A DNA stretch of 64,000 nt from Clostridium sp. chh4-2 (GCF_002899675.1 NZ_PKUU01000003.1:62001-126000); one strand, 5' to 3'. Shown: positions 1 through 8,029, counted from the first letter of the stretch. Numbers and translations: made by a program. The notes: generated by a model from the sequence alone, not told the origin.

Positions 1-294
1 ATCTGTGGTTTGATTACAGCGGTGACCGCAGAGTCAGAAGACCAGCAGGAAGTGACCGTTACAGTACAGTCAGGATGTGAGAGCATTCGGAAGATGTTTG
101 AGGAATTGGGAGATACGTTTGATGCGTTTGACGTATGTTTGGCGAAGCCTGGCGCCGGCGAGCTGTATGAATACGCATCGGAACATTTCCCGGGGCATGC
201 ATCCTGCCCGGCTATAGCAGGAATCATCAAATGTATGGAAGTGGAATGCAGGCTTGCGCTGCCGGCCACGGCCAGCATCGAATTTGAAAAATAA
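1..294 (+). CDS. Cys-rich conserved protein, 5' truncated (DUF6951-like)
   Basis: The reading frame is open from base 1 and stops at 292-294, so the N-terminus lies outside the window. The visible 97 residues are acidic and carry cysteines in the patterns ICG, SGC, DVC, SCP and KCMEVEC, which could bind metal or form disulfides. The pattern recalls small DUF6951-type proteins, which I associate with corrinoid methyltransferase clusters. That is recognition from memory and unverified. The corrinoid protein at 4197 fits this context. A strong hairpin terminator follows at once, so this is the last gene of its operon. No function is assigned. Confidence 0.55.
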   Translation: MCGLITAVTAESEDQQEVTVTVQSGCESIRKMFEELGDTFDAFDVCLAKPGAGELYEYASEHFPGHASCPAIAGIIKCMEVECRLALPATASIEFEK

Positions 295-316
295 AGCGGC
301 AGCAGATGCGGCGGAA

Positions 317-383
317 GATACACACGGAATCGGGATGCAGATCGGAAAGGAAACGGTCCGCATCCCGATTTTGTGTATCTTTT
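317..383 (+). terminator. Rho-independent terminator
   Basis: An almost perfect stem pairs 317-338 with 360-379 (GATACACA and AATCGGGATGC arms with a small internal mismatch) and is followed by TTTT at 380-383. It lies about 20 bp after the first gene and isolates it from cobT. Confidence 0.75.
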
Positions 384-434
384 GCGGGCCGGTTGATGTA
401 AATCTTTTTAAGGATGTTAAGTTTTAGCTGAATA

Positions 435-443
435 TGATATAAT
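435..443 (+). promoter_or_regulatory. Extended -10 promoter for cobT-hemL-hemA
   Basis: TGATATAAT is an extended -10 element (TGn plus TATAAT at 438-443). No good -35 is seen 17 bp upstream. It lies 58 bp before the cobT start. I saw no cobalamin riboswitch between it and the gene. Confidence 0.5.
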
Positions 444-500
444 TTGCAGAAGACAGTGATGAAATGAATTCGTCACTTAGGCATAATAAAGGAGTTGGAT

Positions 501-1586
501 ATGGAGCAGAGGATGGAATTAGAGCAATTATGCGGGCAGATCAGGCCGTTGGATCAGGAGATTCTGCGCGTCAGCAAAGCCCATTGGGACAATATAGCGA
601 AGCCGCTGGATGGGTTAGGCCTGCTGGAGCAGATGATTACGAAGATTGCAGGAATCCAGAACAGCGAGATGATCTCTTTGGAGAAAAAGGCAGTCGTTGT
701 TATGTGCAGCGATAATGGCGTGGTGGCTGAAGGCGTTACACAGACAGACAGCAGCGTGACGGCTGTGGTTTCTGAAAACTTTGCCAAAGGAATTGCCAGC
801 GTAAACCGTATGGCCGCCGTGGCGGGGGCGGATGTGATTCCGGTGGATATCGGCATCAACCGGGATGTGAAGGAGCCGGGAATCAGAAACTGCAAGATCG
901 CTTATGGCACAAAGAATCTGGCAAAGGAGCCTGCCATGACCCGGGAAGAGGCGCTTCAGGGCATTTTAACGGGAATTCATCTTGTGGAGGAACTGAAGAA
1001 GGACGGTTACCGGATTCTCGGTACCGGAGAGATGGGAATCGGCAATACGACTACCAGCAGTGCCATTGCCAGCGTCCTTTTGAATCTGCCGCCTGAGCAG
1101 GTGACCGGAAAAGGCGCAGGTCTTTCAAAAGAGGGGATAAAGAGAAAGGCGAATGTGATAAAAGAAGCGATCGCCCTGCATCATCCCGATCCGTCTGATC
1201 CCATCGGGGTGCTGGCTGCTTTGGGAGGGTTTGACATAGCGGGAATGACCGGTTTGTTTTTGGGAGGAGCGGTTTACCGTGTGCCCATCGTGATTGACGG
1301 GCTGATCTCTTCTGTTGCGGCTCTGCTGGCAAAGCGGATCTGCCCGGATGCGGCAGGATATATGCTTCCTTCCCATATGAGCAAGGAACCGTCCAGCGAG
1401 CGGATCATGGAGGAACTGGGCTTAAAGCCTGTGATATTAGGCCAGCTGGCCCTTGGGGAAGGAACCGGGACAGTGCTTTTATTCCCGATGCTTGAGATGG
1501 CCAACGAGGTCTATCTGGAAAACAGCACATTTGAAAATATTAATATAGAAGCTTATCAGAAATTTGAAGGAGACGAACAGCCATGA
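501..1586 (+). CDS. cobT: Nicotinate-nucleotide--dimethylbenzimidazole phosphoribosyltransferase
   Basis: CobT transfers phosphoribose from nicotinate mononucleotide to a lower-ligand base (DMB or another) to give the alpha-riboside used to finish the cobalamin nucleotide loop; it is cytoplasmic. The 361-residue product has the family length. It shows the CSDNGVVAEGV segment near the N-terminus, the glycine-rich TGEMGIGNTTTSSA stretch and a C-terminal LGEGTG motif containing the catalytic Glu. The ATG at 501 is chosen because AAAGGAG at 488-494 sits 6 nt upstream; an in-frame TTG at 495 is too close to it. The stop overlaps the hemL start (ATGA), so the genes are translationally coupled. Confidence 0.95.
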   Translation: MEQRMELEQLCGQIRPLDQEILRVSKAHWDNIAKPLDGLGLLEQMITKIAGIQNSEMISLEKKAVVVMCSDNGVVAEGVTQTDSSVTAVVSENFAKGIASVNRMAAVAGADVIPVDIGINRDVKEPGIRNCKIAYGTKNLAKEPAMTREEALQGILTGIHLVEELKKDGYRILGTGEMGIGNTTTSSAIASVLLNLPPEQVTGKGAGLSKEGIKRKANVIKEAIALHHPDPSDPIGVLAALGGFDIAGMTGLFLGGAVYRVPIVIDGLISSVAALLAKRICPDAAGYMLPSHMSKEPSSERIMEELGLKPVILGQLALGEGTGTVLLFPMLEMANEVYLENSTFENINIEAYQKFEGDEQP

Positions 1587-2860
1587 ATACAGAAAAGTCA
1601 AAACAGCTATTTGAAGCGTCCAGACAGAGAATCCCGGGAGGCGTAAACAGCCCGGTCCGCGCGTTTGGGTCAGTAGGAAGAACGCCTTTGTTCATCGACC
1701 ATGCCAAAGGCAGCCGCATCACGGATGTGGACGGAAATGAATATATCGATTACGTTTGTTCCTGGGGCCCCGGAATTCTGGGACATGCCCATCCGGAAGT
1801 GATAGAAGCGGTTAAAAAATCATGTGAAAATGGTCTGACCTACGGAGCGCCCACAAAAAAAGAGCTGGTGCTGGCAGAGATGATCTGCGAGGCCATGCCT
1901 TCTGTGGAAAAAGTGAGGCTGGTGAGCTCCGGCACGGAAGCGGTTATGAGCGCAATCCGTGTGGCTCGGGGATATACGGGACGTGATTTAATTATTAAAT
2001 TCAAAGGGAATTATCATGGCCATTCGGACGGTCTTCTTGTAAAAGCCGGTTCGGCGGCCCTTACTACGGCGGTTCCGGACAGCAGCGGCGTTCCGGCGTC
2101 CTATACCCAAAATACTCTGGTAGCATTGTACAATGACAAGGATTCTGTCAGAGAACTGATGGAAACTTACAAAGACCAGGTAGCGGCCATTATCGTGGAG
2201 CCTGTGGCCGCCAATATGGGAGTCGTGCTTCCGCAGGACGGATTTTTGGAGTTTCTCCGCCAGATCACCCTTGAGTACGGCACGATCTTGATTTTTGACG
2301 AGGTGATCACCGGATTCCGCCTTGGATACGGCGGAGCGCAGGAATATTATAAGATCAAACCGGATATGACGACCTTGGGCAAGATTATCGGCGGAGGAAT
2401 GCCGATGGCTGCATACGGCGGTAAAAAGGAAATTATGGACATGGTTTCACCGGTAGGGCCTGTTTATCAGGCGGGCACTCTTTCCGGCAATCCGATTGCC
2501 ACGACTGCAGGAATCAAAACATTGGAAATTCTGAAGGCGCATCCGGAATACTACAGGGAGATCGAACGAAAGGCCAAAATGCTGGCCGCCGCTCTGAAAC
2601 AGCGCGGGGAGCAGAAGAATGGAGGAGGGCTTTGCGTTAACCAGATCGGCTCTCTGCTGTGCGCATTTTTTACGGAAAAACCGGTTACGGATTATGAAAG
2701 CGCCACCTCTTCGGATACAAACGCTTATGCGGAATATTTCGGAGCGTTGCTGGAACATGGAATCTATGTGGCGCCGTCCCAGTTTGAGGCCATGTTTGTA
2801 TCGGCGGCTCACAGCGAGGAGGATATCAAAAAAACCTGTGAGGTCATTTTACAGGCATAA
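1583..2860 (+). CDS. hemL: Glutamate-1-semialdehyde 2,1-aminomutase
   Basis: This PLP enzyme isomerises glutamate-1-semialdehyde to 5-aminolevulinate, the second step of the C5 route to tetrapyrroles. The 425-residue length is normal. It has SSGTEAVMSAIRVARG (cofactor phosphate site), GNYHGHSDG, the FDEVITGFR Asp that contacts the pyridine nitrogen, and the Schiff-base lysine in TTLGKIIGGGMP. The ATG overlaps the cobT stop and hemA starts 12 bp downstream. With cobT in front, the likely product is precursor for corrinoids. hemB, hemC and hemD are not in the window. Confidence 0.95.
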   Translation: MNTEKSKQLFEASRQRIPGGVNSPVRAFGSVGRTPLFIDHAKGSRITDVDGNEYIDYVCSWGPGILGHAHPEVIEAVKKSCENGLTYGAPTKKELVLAEMICEAMPSVEKVRLVSSGTEAVMSAIRVARGYTGRDLIIKFKGNYHGHSDGLLVKAGSAALTTAVPDSSGVPASYTQNTLVALYNDKDSVRELMETYKDQVAAIIVEPVAANMGVVLPQDGFLEFLRQITLEYGTILIFDEVITGFRLGYGGAQEYYKIKPDMTTLGKIIGGGMPMAAYGGKKEIMDMVSPVGPVYQAGTLSGNPIATTAGIKTLEILKAHPEYYREIERKAKMLAAALKQRGEQKNGGGLCVNQIGSLLCAFFTEKPVTDYESATSSDTNAYAEYFGALLEHGIYVAPSQFEAMFVSAAHSEEDIKKTCEVILQA

Positions 2861-2872
2861 AGCGAGGGGAGT

Positions 2873-4069
2873 ATGGGAGTACAACTATTAAGTGTCAGCT
2901 ATAAAACCACGCCGATCGAGATCAGGTCTCTGTTCGCATTTAATGAAGAACAGCAGGAAATGATTCTGGACGGTTTGTGCGGACAGGAACATATAGAAGA
3001 AGCGGTGGTATTGTCCACCTGCAACCGGATGGAAGTATACTGCTATTCCGACGATCAGGCGGACGCTTCGAAGATATTTGAACAGATGCTTTTTATTGTT
3101 TCAGGAACGGCCGGAGCGGATCATGTGGAAAATCTGAGGGATTATATTCTGCTGTATCAGGGACAGAAGGCGATGCACCATCTGTTCCGGGTGGCGGCGG
3201 GCCTGGATTCCATGGTGATCGGGGAAGACCAGATATTAGGGCAGGTAAAACATGCCCATGAATTTTCACATTCCAGGAACCGGTGCAGCACGTATTTGAA
3301 CACGCTGTTCCGTTATGCGGTCACCTGCTCTAAAAAGATTAAGACGGATACGGTTCTTTCGAAGACAAGCGTATCCACGGCAACGCTGGCGGTAAAGGCG
3401 GCGGAACATGAATTGGGAGGACTTCAGGACAAAAAGATGATGATCATCGGAGCTTCCGGCAAGATCGGCGGCATCGTTCTCAAAAATGCCGGATGCATAA
3501 AAGGTCTTTCCATATACGTTACGAGCCGCAATCATTTGCCTGGAGTAGCGGGCGGCGGCCATGTCCGTTATGAGGTCATTCCATATGACGAGCGGTATTC
3601 TTACATGGACGATATGGACGTGATTATCAGCGCAACCTCCAGCCCTCACTATACCGTTACAAAAAACCATTTTGAAAAATGCCGGGTCACAGACAAACCG
3701 AGGGTGTTCGTGGATCTGGCAGTCCCGATGGATATCGAAAAAGCCATCGGAAATCTTGAGCACACCAGTTACTTTAATATAGAAGATATGAAGGAGCTGG
3801 CAAGGCAGAATAATGAGAAAAAGCAGGCGGACATAAAGGCTGCCGATAAGATTCTGGACGAGTACGAAGATCAATTTTCCAGGTGGCTTTTATTTCAGAC
3901 CCACCGCACTGAACTGGACCGTTTAAAATGCGCCATGATGGAAGATGCCAACGACAAGGGCATCGATACGGCCATCAATCACCTCTTTTACAAGATAAGG
4001 GAGGGCGGCAGTTTGGGGGAAGTGGACGCATTTATGTCCGTTGTATCTAAAATTATTGCAGAAACATAA
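2873..4069 (+). CDS. hemA: Glutamyl-tRNA reductase
   Basis: HemA reduces glutamyl-tRNA(Glu) with NADPH to glutamate-1-semialdehyde, the first committed step of the C5 pathway and the substrate step for HemL just upstream. The STCNRMEVY motif holds the catalytic Cys near residue 50. GEDQILGQVK follows, then an NADPH-binding domain beginning MMIIGASGKIGG. At 398 residues it is shorter than many homologues, mostly in the C-terminal helical dimerisation region, a difference I read as clade-typical. AGCGAGGGGAGT supplies the ribosome binding site for the ATG at 2873. HemA is normally feedback-regulated by haem in other bacteria; nothing here shows how this one is controlled. Confidence 0.93.
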   Translation: MGVQLLSVSYKTTPIEIRSLFAFNEEQQEMILDGLCGQEHIEEAVVLSTCNRMEVYCYSDDQADASKIFEQMLFIVSGTAGADHVENLRDYILLYQGQKAMHHLFRVAAGLDSMVIGEDQILGQVKHAHEFSHSRNRCSTYLNTLFRYAVTCSKKIKTDTVLSKTSVSTATLAVKAAEHELGGLQDKKMMIIGASGKIGGIVLKNAGCIKGLSIYVTSRNHLPGVAGGGHVRYEVIPYDERYSYMDDMDVIISATSSPHYTVTKNHFEKCRVTDKPRVFVDLAVPMDIEKAIGNLEHTSYFNIEDMKELARQNNEKKQADIKAADKILDEYEDQFSRWLLFQTHRTELDRLKCAMMEDANDKGIDTAINHLFYKIREGGSLGEVDAFMSVVSKIIAET

Positions 4070-4196
4070 TAAGATTCCAAAAGAAATACAATTACTCCAA
4101 AAAAAGTACAAAATTCTCCCGGCGTAATTTCTTATACTCATATACAGATAAAAGATTGAGCTATACAGCGCATATATTTATGAGGAGGAAGTAGGA

Positions 4197-4835
4197 ATGG
4201 CTATTATTGAAGAGATTTCTGAGTTTCTGCAAAAGGGAAGAGCAAAGAATGTAAAAGTTTTGGTACAGCAGGCATTGGACGAGGGTGTGGACCCTAAGGC
4301 AATTTTAAATGACGGACTGCTTTCCGGAATGATGATTATCGGTGAGAAGTTTAAAAATAACGAAGTTTTCGTACCGGAAGTATTGGTTGCTGCAAGAGCT
4401 ATGAATGCAGGTATTGCCATTCTGGAACCAAAATTGATCGAAGTAGGCAATGAGCCGGTGGGAAGAGCGGTTATCGGCACCGTTAAGGGCGACCTTCACG
4501 ATATCGGTAAGAACCTGGTTGTTATGATGCTCAGAGGAGCAGGATTCGAGATCTACGATGTAGGTGTTGATATTGAAAGCAGCACGTTCATCGACAAAGC
4601 GGAAGAAGTTGGGGCTGATATCATCTGCATGTCCGCACTTCTGACAACTACAATGCCGAATATGAAAGACGTTATTGACGAATTAAACTCAAGAGGCCTT
4701 CGTGATAAGTACATAGTTATGGTAGGCGGAGCGCCTGTCAACGAAAGCTTTGCAAAACAAATCGGAGCAGATTTCTACACCCCGGACGCAGCTACCTGCG
4801 CAGATGTTGCAAAACAGGCTGTTTTATCCAGGTAG
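4197..4835 (+). CDS. Corrinoid protein of a methyltransferase system
   Basis: A B12-binding methyl carrier of the MtaC/MtbC/MttC type. It shuttles a methyl group between a substrate-specific methyltransferase and tetrahydrofolate or a reactivating partner. Residues 1-90 form the helical cap domain. DLHDIGKN follows, with His101 as the predicted lower axial cobalt ligand, then the family SALLTTTM and GGAPV loops. Length 212 is normal. GGAGGAAG lies upstream of the ATG. Codon use is rich in AT-ending highly expressed codons, unlike hemA before it, suggesting strong expression. The cognate methyltransferase is not in the window, so the substrate (methanol, methylamine, betaine, methoxy-aromatic) is unknown. 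Confidence 0.9.
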   Translation: MAIIEEISEFLQKGRAKNVKVLVQQALDEGVDPKAILNDGLLSGMMIIGEKFKNNEVFVPEVLVAARAMNAGIAILEPKLIEVGNEPVGRAVIGTVKGDLHDIGKNLVVMMLRGAGFEIYDVGVDIESSTFIDKAEEVGADIICMSALLTTTMPNMKDVIDELNSRGLRDKYIVMVGGAPVNESFAKQIGADFYTPDAATCADVAKQAVLSR

Positions 4836-4846
4836 ACGAAGAGACG

Positions 4847-5305
4847 CCGGAAAGAAGGGGAAACCTGGGCGGGCGGCGGAAATGGAAACGGATAGGGGAT
4901 TCGGGTTACGACCCTAAGTGATACTAGGACGCCAAGAGCGGAAAAAGGCAGCGCGGCGCCATTCACGATGAACTCTTTATGACTTCATCGTTCAGTGGCG
5001 CCTCAAATACTGATTCGGAATGAGGCTGCTGAAAAAGTGTTTTGCTTAAAATTCATTCCCCATTTTATGTCAAAAATCCAGGGTTTTTAATTATGTTTTC
5101 ACCACTTCATATCAAATTATTGTGTATAAAATGGGATGACATTTTTAAAATTTACAAAATCTGGGACTTTTTCAGCAGCCTCTTCGGAATTCAGTATTTG
5201 TCTGCCTTTTTCCGCTCTTGCCGTCCAAGTATCACTAAGGGTCTGCACACGATCCCCTATCTGTTTCCATTTCCGCCGCCCGCCCAGGTTTCCCCTTCTT
5301 TCCGG
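4847..5305. repeat. Long imperfect inverted repeat E1
   Basis: Left arm 4847-5039 and right arm 5165-5305 are near-exact reverse complements. Shared stretches include CCGGAAAGAAGGGGAAACC, GGCGGCGGAAATGGAAAC, AGAGCGGAAAAAGGCAG and GAGGCTGCTGAAAAAGT. The left arm carries an extra 48-bp hairpin (4955-5002) absent from the right. The spacer is AT-rich and has smaller complementary segments. The element starts 12 bp after the corrinoid gene. Short open frames inside it are by-products of the palindrome. A transcript would fold into a long double-stranded rod, so it may end transcription from both sides. Confidence 0.85.
4955..5002 (-). repeat. Hairpin module in E1 left arm
   Basis: Read on the minus strand: GGCGCC, bulge ACTGA, stem ACGATGAA, loop GTCATAAAGAG, stem TTCATCGT, bulge GAAT, GGCGCC. 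The same architecture and nearly the same loop recur on the plus strand at 5721-5768, with compensating stem changes. The opposite arm of E1 lacks it, so it looks inserted. Confidence 0.75.
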
Positions 5306-5367
5306 CTGTTGCTTGGCTGGCTGAGGATAAAAAAGATTTTGTGGATGCGGGAGTAAGGTTTTACATC

Positions 5368-5485
5368 AAGGGTGAAGGCTTTTTCAGAAATGCCTTCACC
5401 ATTTAATATAAAGGGTGAGGTCATTTCGCGAAATGCCTTGACGTTTAAAGTAAAATCTGAAGTCGTTTCTGAAAATCCCTTTACG
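5368..5485. repeat. Three tandem degenerate hairpins
   Basis: Three units start at about 5368, 5411 and 5453 with a 42-43 bp period. The first is AAGGGTGAAGGC...GCCTTCACC, the second AAGGGTGAGGTCATTTCGCG..., and the third is more degraded. They are the same hairpin family as the perfect terminator palindrome at 20209-20246 (AAAGGGTGAAGGCATTTCGC and its complement). No coding frame of substance overlaps them. Confidence 0.65.
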
Positions 5486-5512
5486 ATCTATCTAAATTTG
5501 GCTTTCGTAAAT

Positions 5513-5950
5513 ACCAATGCAATAACATTGTTTTTAACCAGGCTAGCGAAAACCAGCACGGAATCGGGAGGCGGAGCCGGAAGACGAAGGGCGGAGGGGC
5601 TGTCCGGGCCGGGGAGGAAAGATGCAGCCAAATGGGATCGTATGGAACCCCTTTAGAACTACTTAGACCCGTAAGGACAGAACGAGGCAGGTAAAAACTG
5701 ATTTCCGTCTCAGTTTTTAAAGCGCCGCTGAGCAGCGAAGTCATCAAGAGTTCACTGCGAATGGCGCTGGCCTGCCTCGTTTTGTCCTTACGGGTCTTAG
5801 TAGTTCTTAGGGGCGAATCCCGAATCCCATTTGGCTGCATCTTTCCTCCCCGGCCCGGATTGCCCTTCCGACCGTTTCCTTCCGGCCCCGCCTCCCCATT
5901 CTGTGCGTACCATTCGCCAATCCTGTTAAATAACAATTTGCATTATCTTT
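5513..5950. repeat. Long imperfect inverted repeat E2
   Basis: Left arm about 5513-5691 and right arm about 5771-5950 are reverse complements with interruptions. Matching stretches include GGGCCGGGGAGGAAAGATGC, AGCCAAATGGGAT, AGACCCGTAAGGACA and CGAGGCAGG. The centre (5692-5770) holds two hairpins: TAAAAACTGA/TCAGTTTTTA at 5692-5719 and the covarying module at 5721-5768. The right arm ends about 10 bp before the stop of the minus-strand adenylyltransferase gene. Arm motifs align loosely with E1 (GGATTCGGG, CCCTAAG, TACTA, GGCAG). Confidence 0.8.
5721..5768 (+). repeat. Hairpin module at centre of E2
   Basis: AGCGCC, bulge GCTGA, stem GCAGCGAA, loop GTCATCAAGAG, stem TTCACTGC, bulge GAAT, GGCGCT. 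It is the second copy of the module at 4955-5002, which lies on the other strand. Three stem pairs differ by compensating changes while the loop differs at one base. Confidence 0.7.
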
Positions 5951-5959
5951 GGTGGGAGG

Positions 5960-6835
5960 TCAGAAGATTTCGCCGGCATCACGGGGGAGCTTGCGGATGT
6001 GTTCTATATAGTTTAGTACGTGGTGATCTTCTTCAAGGGGATACTCATATCCACATACGTTAGCTAAGGCTTGTGCCTTTTCACGGAAAATGGTGCACAT
6101 GCAGAACAGGGCGTTCCAGATATTGTCTGTTTTTAGGTCGGGGTAGGTTTTCTTTAGGGAAATCCATTCTTCGTGTGTCAGGTAAGAGCGTATGTATTTA
6201 TCCTTTTTTCCGGTTCCGACTTTGTAGTCGTGTTTGGAGCCAATGTACCAGTCCAGCATTTTCATGAATTCGGAGCGGATGTTGCGCTCTAACAGGGTCT
6301 TTGCCATAGGGAGACCGTTTCGCCATAACTCCTTGGCAACGTATGGGCAGAGCCACCAGAATTCATTGCAGCATTCTTCAAATTCCCGTTGGGTGGGCGG
6401 TTTAATCCAGTAGCATTGGTCATTGCAGTCTGAAAATTCCGGCAGAATGGAGTCTTTATCCAAAAGGCTGACAGCCGGTTCTCCGTTATCTTTGTATTCG
6501 TTCGCCGGATAAAGGGTTAAGTCGATCCGGGTTCCGTCCATAAACTGCATCAGATAGGTAAACGGTCTGCCGCTGTCATAATCATAGGGATGTTCAGACC
6601 GGTCTTCCGGCATCTGGAGGATCATGAGTCTGCCGAAACGGTCAATCCAGTGTTTGTCTTTTACGTATGGGCGGACATCTGTGACCAGATAGACAATATC
6701 ATAATCTTGAAAACAATCTTTTTTTACATCTTTGTTGGCACGGGAACCATTCATAATTACAGCCCGAATCCGTTCATCGTCGCGGGCGGTTCCCAGGATC
6801 AGGTCGAACATCTCTTTTTCAGTGCGCATTTTCAT
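5960..6835 (-). CDS. Aminoglycoside 6-adenylyltransferase-like protein (ANT(6)/AadK/AadE family)
   Basis: The family transfers AMP from ATP to the 6-position of streptomycin. This 291-residue product has the nucleotidyltransferase core MNGSRANKDVKKDCFQDYDI (GSRA plus D-x-D), a third Asp in the GTRIDLTLYP strand, and the C-terminal helical region with WWLCPYVAKELWR and HDYKVGTGKK that typifies AadK/AadE. The start at 6835 is favoured by GGAGG 6 nt upstream; an earlier in-frame ATG at 6862 has none. It is a single gene lying between inverted repeats E2 and E3, with no resistance genes beside it. Chromosomal AadK-like proteins can be weak or have other roles, so resistance is inferred. Confidence 0.85.
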   Translation of the reverse strand: MKMRTEKEMFDLILGTARDDERIRAVIMNGSRANKDVKKDCFQDYDIVYLVTDVRPYVKDKHWIDRFGRLMILQMPEDRSEHPYDYDSGRPFTYLMQFMDGTRIDLTLYPANEYKDNGEPAVSLLDKDSILPEFSDCNDQCYWIKPPTQREFEECCNEFWWLCPYVAKELWRNGLPMAKTLLERNIRSEFMKMLDWYIGSKHDYKVGTGKKDKYIRSYLTHEEWISLKKTYPDLKTDNIWNALFCMCTIFREKAQALANVCGYEYPLEEDHHVLNYIEHIRKLPRDAGEIF

Positions 6836-6917
6836 AGAAAGCCTCCATTTTGTGCGATACAATTTATCTAATTCTAATATACCATAAATCTCTTTCTTTG
6901 GCTTGAAAAATCGGCAA

Positions 6918-7197
6918 CAGTTCCCAGCCCTGCAAGTCTTTGTCGTCCGGCCGGTTTGCAGCGGTTCCCATAGTCTTTCCTGTGACTTTGCAGGGTATTA
7001 GCGATTCTTAACGCGCAGAATTTTTCGTTCAAGGGAAATGTCCACTTGTTTGAGTGGAACGAGTTTGGACATTTCCCTTGGTTTTTAGAAAAATCCTGCA
7101 CGTTTAGAATCGCTTATGCCCGAAACCGGAACAGGAAAGACTATGGGAACCGCTGCGGACCGGCCGGACGGCAAAGACTTGCGGGGCTGGGAACTGG
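6918..7197. repeat. Long imperfect inverted repeat E3
   Basis: Arms 6918-7030 and 7080-7197 are reverse complements: CAGTTCCCAGCCC, GCAAGTCTTTG, CGTCCGGCCGGT, GCAGCGGTTCCCATAGTCTT and a TTAGCGATTCT segment all recur. The centre has a perfect 14-bp pair, AAGGGAAATGTCCA (7031-7044) with its complement at 7066-7079. The arm core TAAGCGATTCTAAACG resembles TAAGTGATACTAGGACG of E1, so E3 appears to belong to the same family. The element lies between the adenylyltransferase start and the promoter at 7230 and explains most of this gap. Confidence 0.8.
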
Positions 7198-7229
7198 TAT
7201 AAAAATCGTAAACTAGACGGCGTCATCCC

Positions 7230-7258
7230 TGGACATTGCAGGCAAAATACTATATAAT
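7230..7258 (+). promoter_or_regulatory. Promoter of thioesterase operon
   Basis: TGGACA at 7230-7235, a 17-bp spacer, and TATAAT at 7253-7258. It sits 32 bp before the thioesterase start and just outside inverted repeat E3. Confidence 0.75.
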
Positions 7259-7290
7259 GATTGTAATTTTGATTGAAGGGAAGGAATACA

Positions 7291-8016
7291 ATGTACTCAT
7301 TTGACAGCAGAGTCCGGTACAGCGAGACGGATGAGAAGGGAAGATTATCCGTTACGGGAATTATTAACTATTTGCAGGATTGTTCTACTTTTCAATCGGA
7401 AGACCTGGGACTGGGAATTGAATATTTAACGAAGAATCACAGGGCATGGTGGCTGTCATCGTGGCAGATTGTGATTGAGAGACAGCCCAGGCTGGGAGAG
7501 CAGATTGTGATTTCCACATGGCCCTATGATTTTAAGGGCATGTACGGTTACAGGAATTTTACCATCCGGGATATGGAAGGGGAATTTCTGGTAAAGGCTA
7601 ATTCCATCTGGTTTTTCTTCGACACGGAAGCCGGACGGCCGGTGAAGGTGCAGGAAAAGGATGTCCGCGGATACGGTACGGGAGAAGAGAAAAAGCTGGA
7701 TATGGATTATGCTCCCAGACGCATTGCAGTTCCTTCCGAATGTGAGATAAAAGAACCGATTATTGTGGGAAAACACCATATAGATACCAATCACCATGTT
7801 AATAATGCCCAGTATGTAGAGATGGCAAGAGAGATTCTGCCCAATCATTTTGAAGTGGCGGAAGTCAGGGTGGAGTATAAAAAGGCGGCTGTTTTAGGGG
7901 ATATGGTAATGCCCCATGTCAGCCGGACAGAGGATGGATACGTTGTAGCTTTATGTGATACGCAGGAGACTCCCTATGCGGTGATCGGGCTGCGGGGAAG
8001 AAAGAAGCAGGCATAA
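7291..8016 (+). CDS. Acyl-ACP thioesterase
   Basis: A FatA/FatB-type double hot-dog thioesterase of 241 residues that hydrolyses acyl-ACP to free fatty acid. Evidence is the N-terminal YSETDEKGRLSVTGIINYLQD opening, the RAWWLSSWQI strand, and the second hot-dog motif HHIDTNHHVNNAQYVEM with the expected Asn/His active-site residues. The ATG at 7291 follows GGGAAGGA by a good distance; a TTG at 7273 lies before that site. It leads a compact run with the CvfB-like gene 13 bp downstream. Its physiological acyl chain cannot be read from the sequence. Confidence 0.88.
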   Translation: MYSFDSRVRYSETDEKGRLSVTGIINYLQDCSTFQSEDLGLGIEYLTKNHRAWWLSSWQIVIERQPRLGEQIVISTWPYDFKGMYGYRNFTIRDMEGEFLVKANSIWFFFDTEAGRPVKVQEKDVRGYGTGEEKKLDMDYAPRRIAVPSECEIKEPIIVGKHHIDTNHHVNNAQYVEMAREILPNHFEVAEVRVEYKKAAVLGDMVMPHVSRTEDGYVVALCDTQETPYAVIGLRGRKKQA

Positions 8017-8029
8017 GGAAAGGATTAAT

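Noticed and set aside
295..500. Cobalamin riboswitch upstream of cobT
   Set aside because: No B12-box-like conserved segment is visible; the gap holds only a terminator and an extended -10.
5042..5936. Several open frames of 60-150 codons in the inverted-repeat zone
   Set aside because: They run through palindromic arms on both strands, lack convincing ribosome binding sites and read as low-complexity translations of GC-rich repeats.
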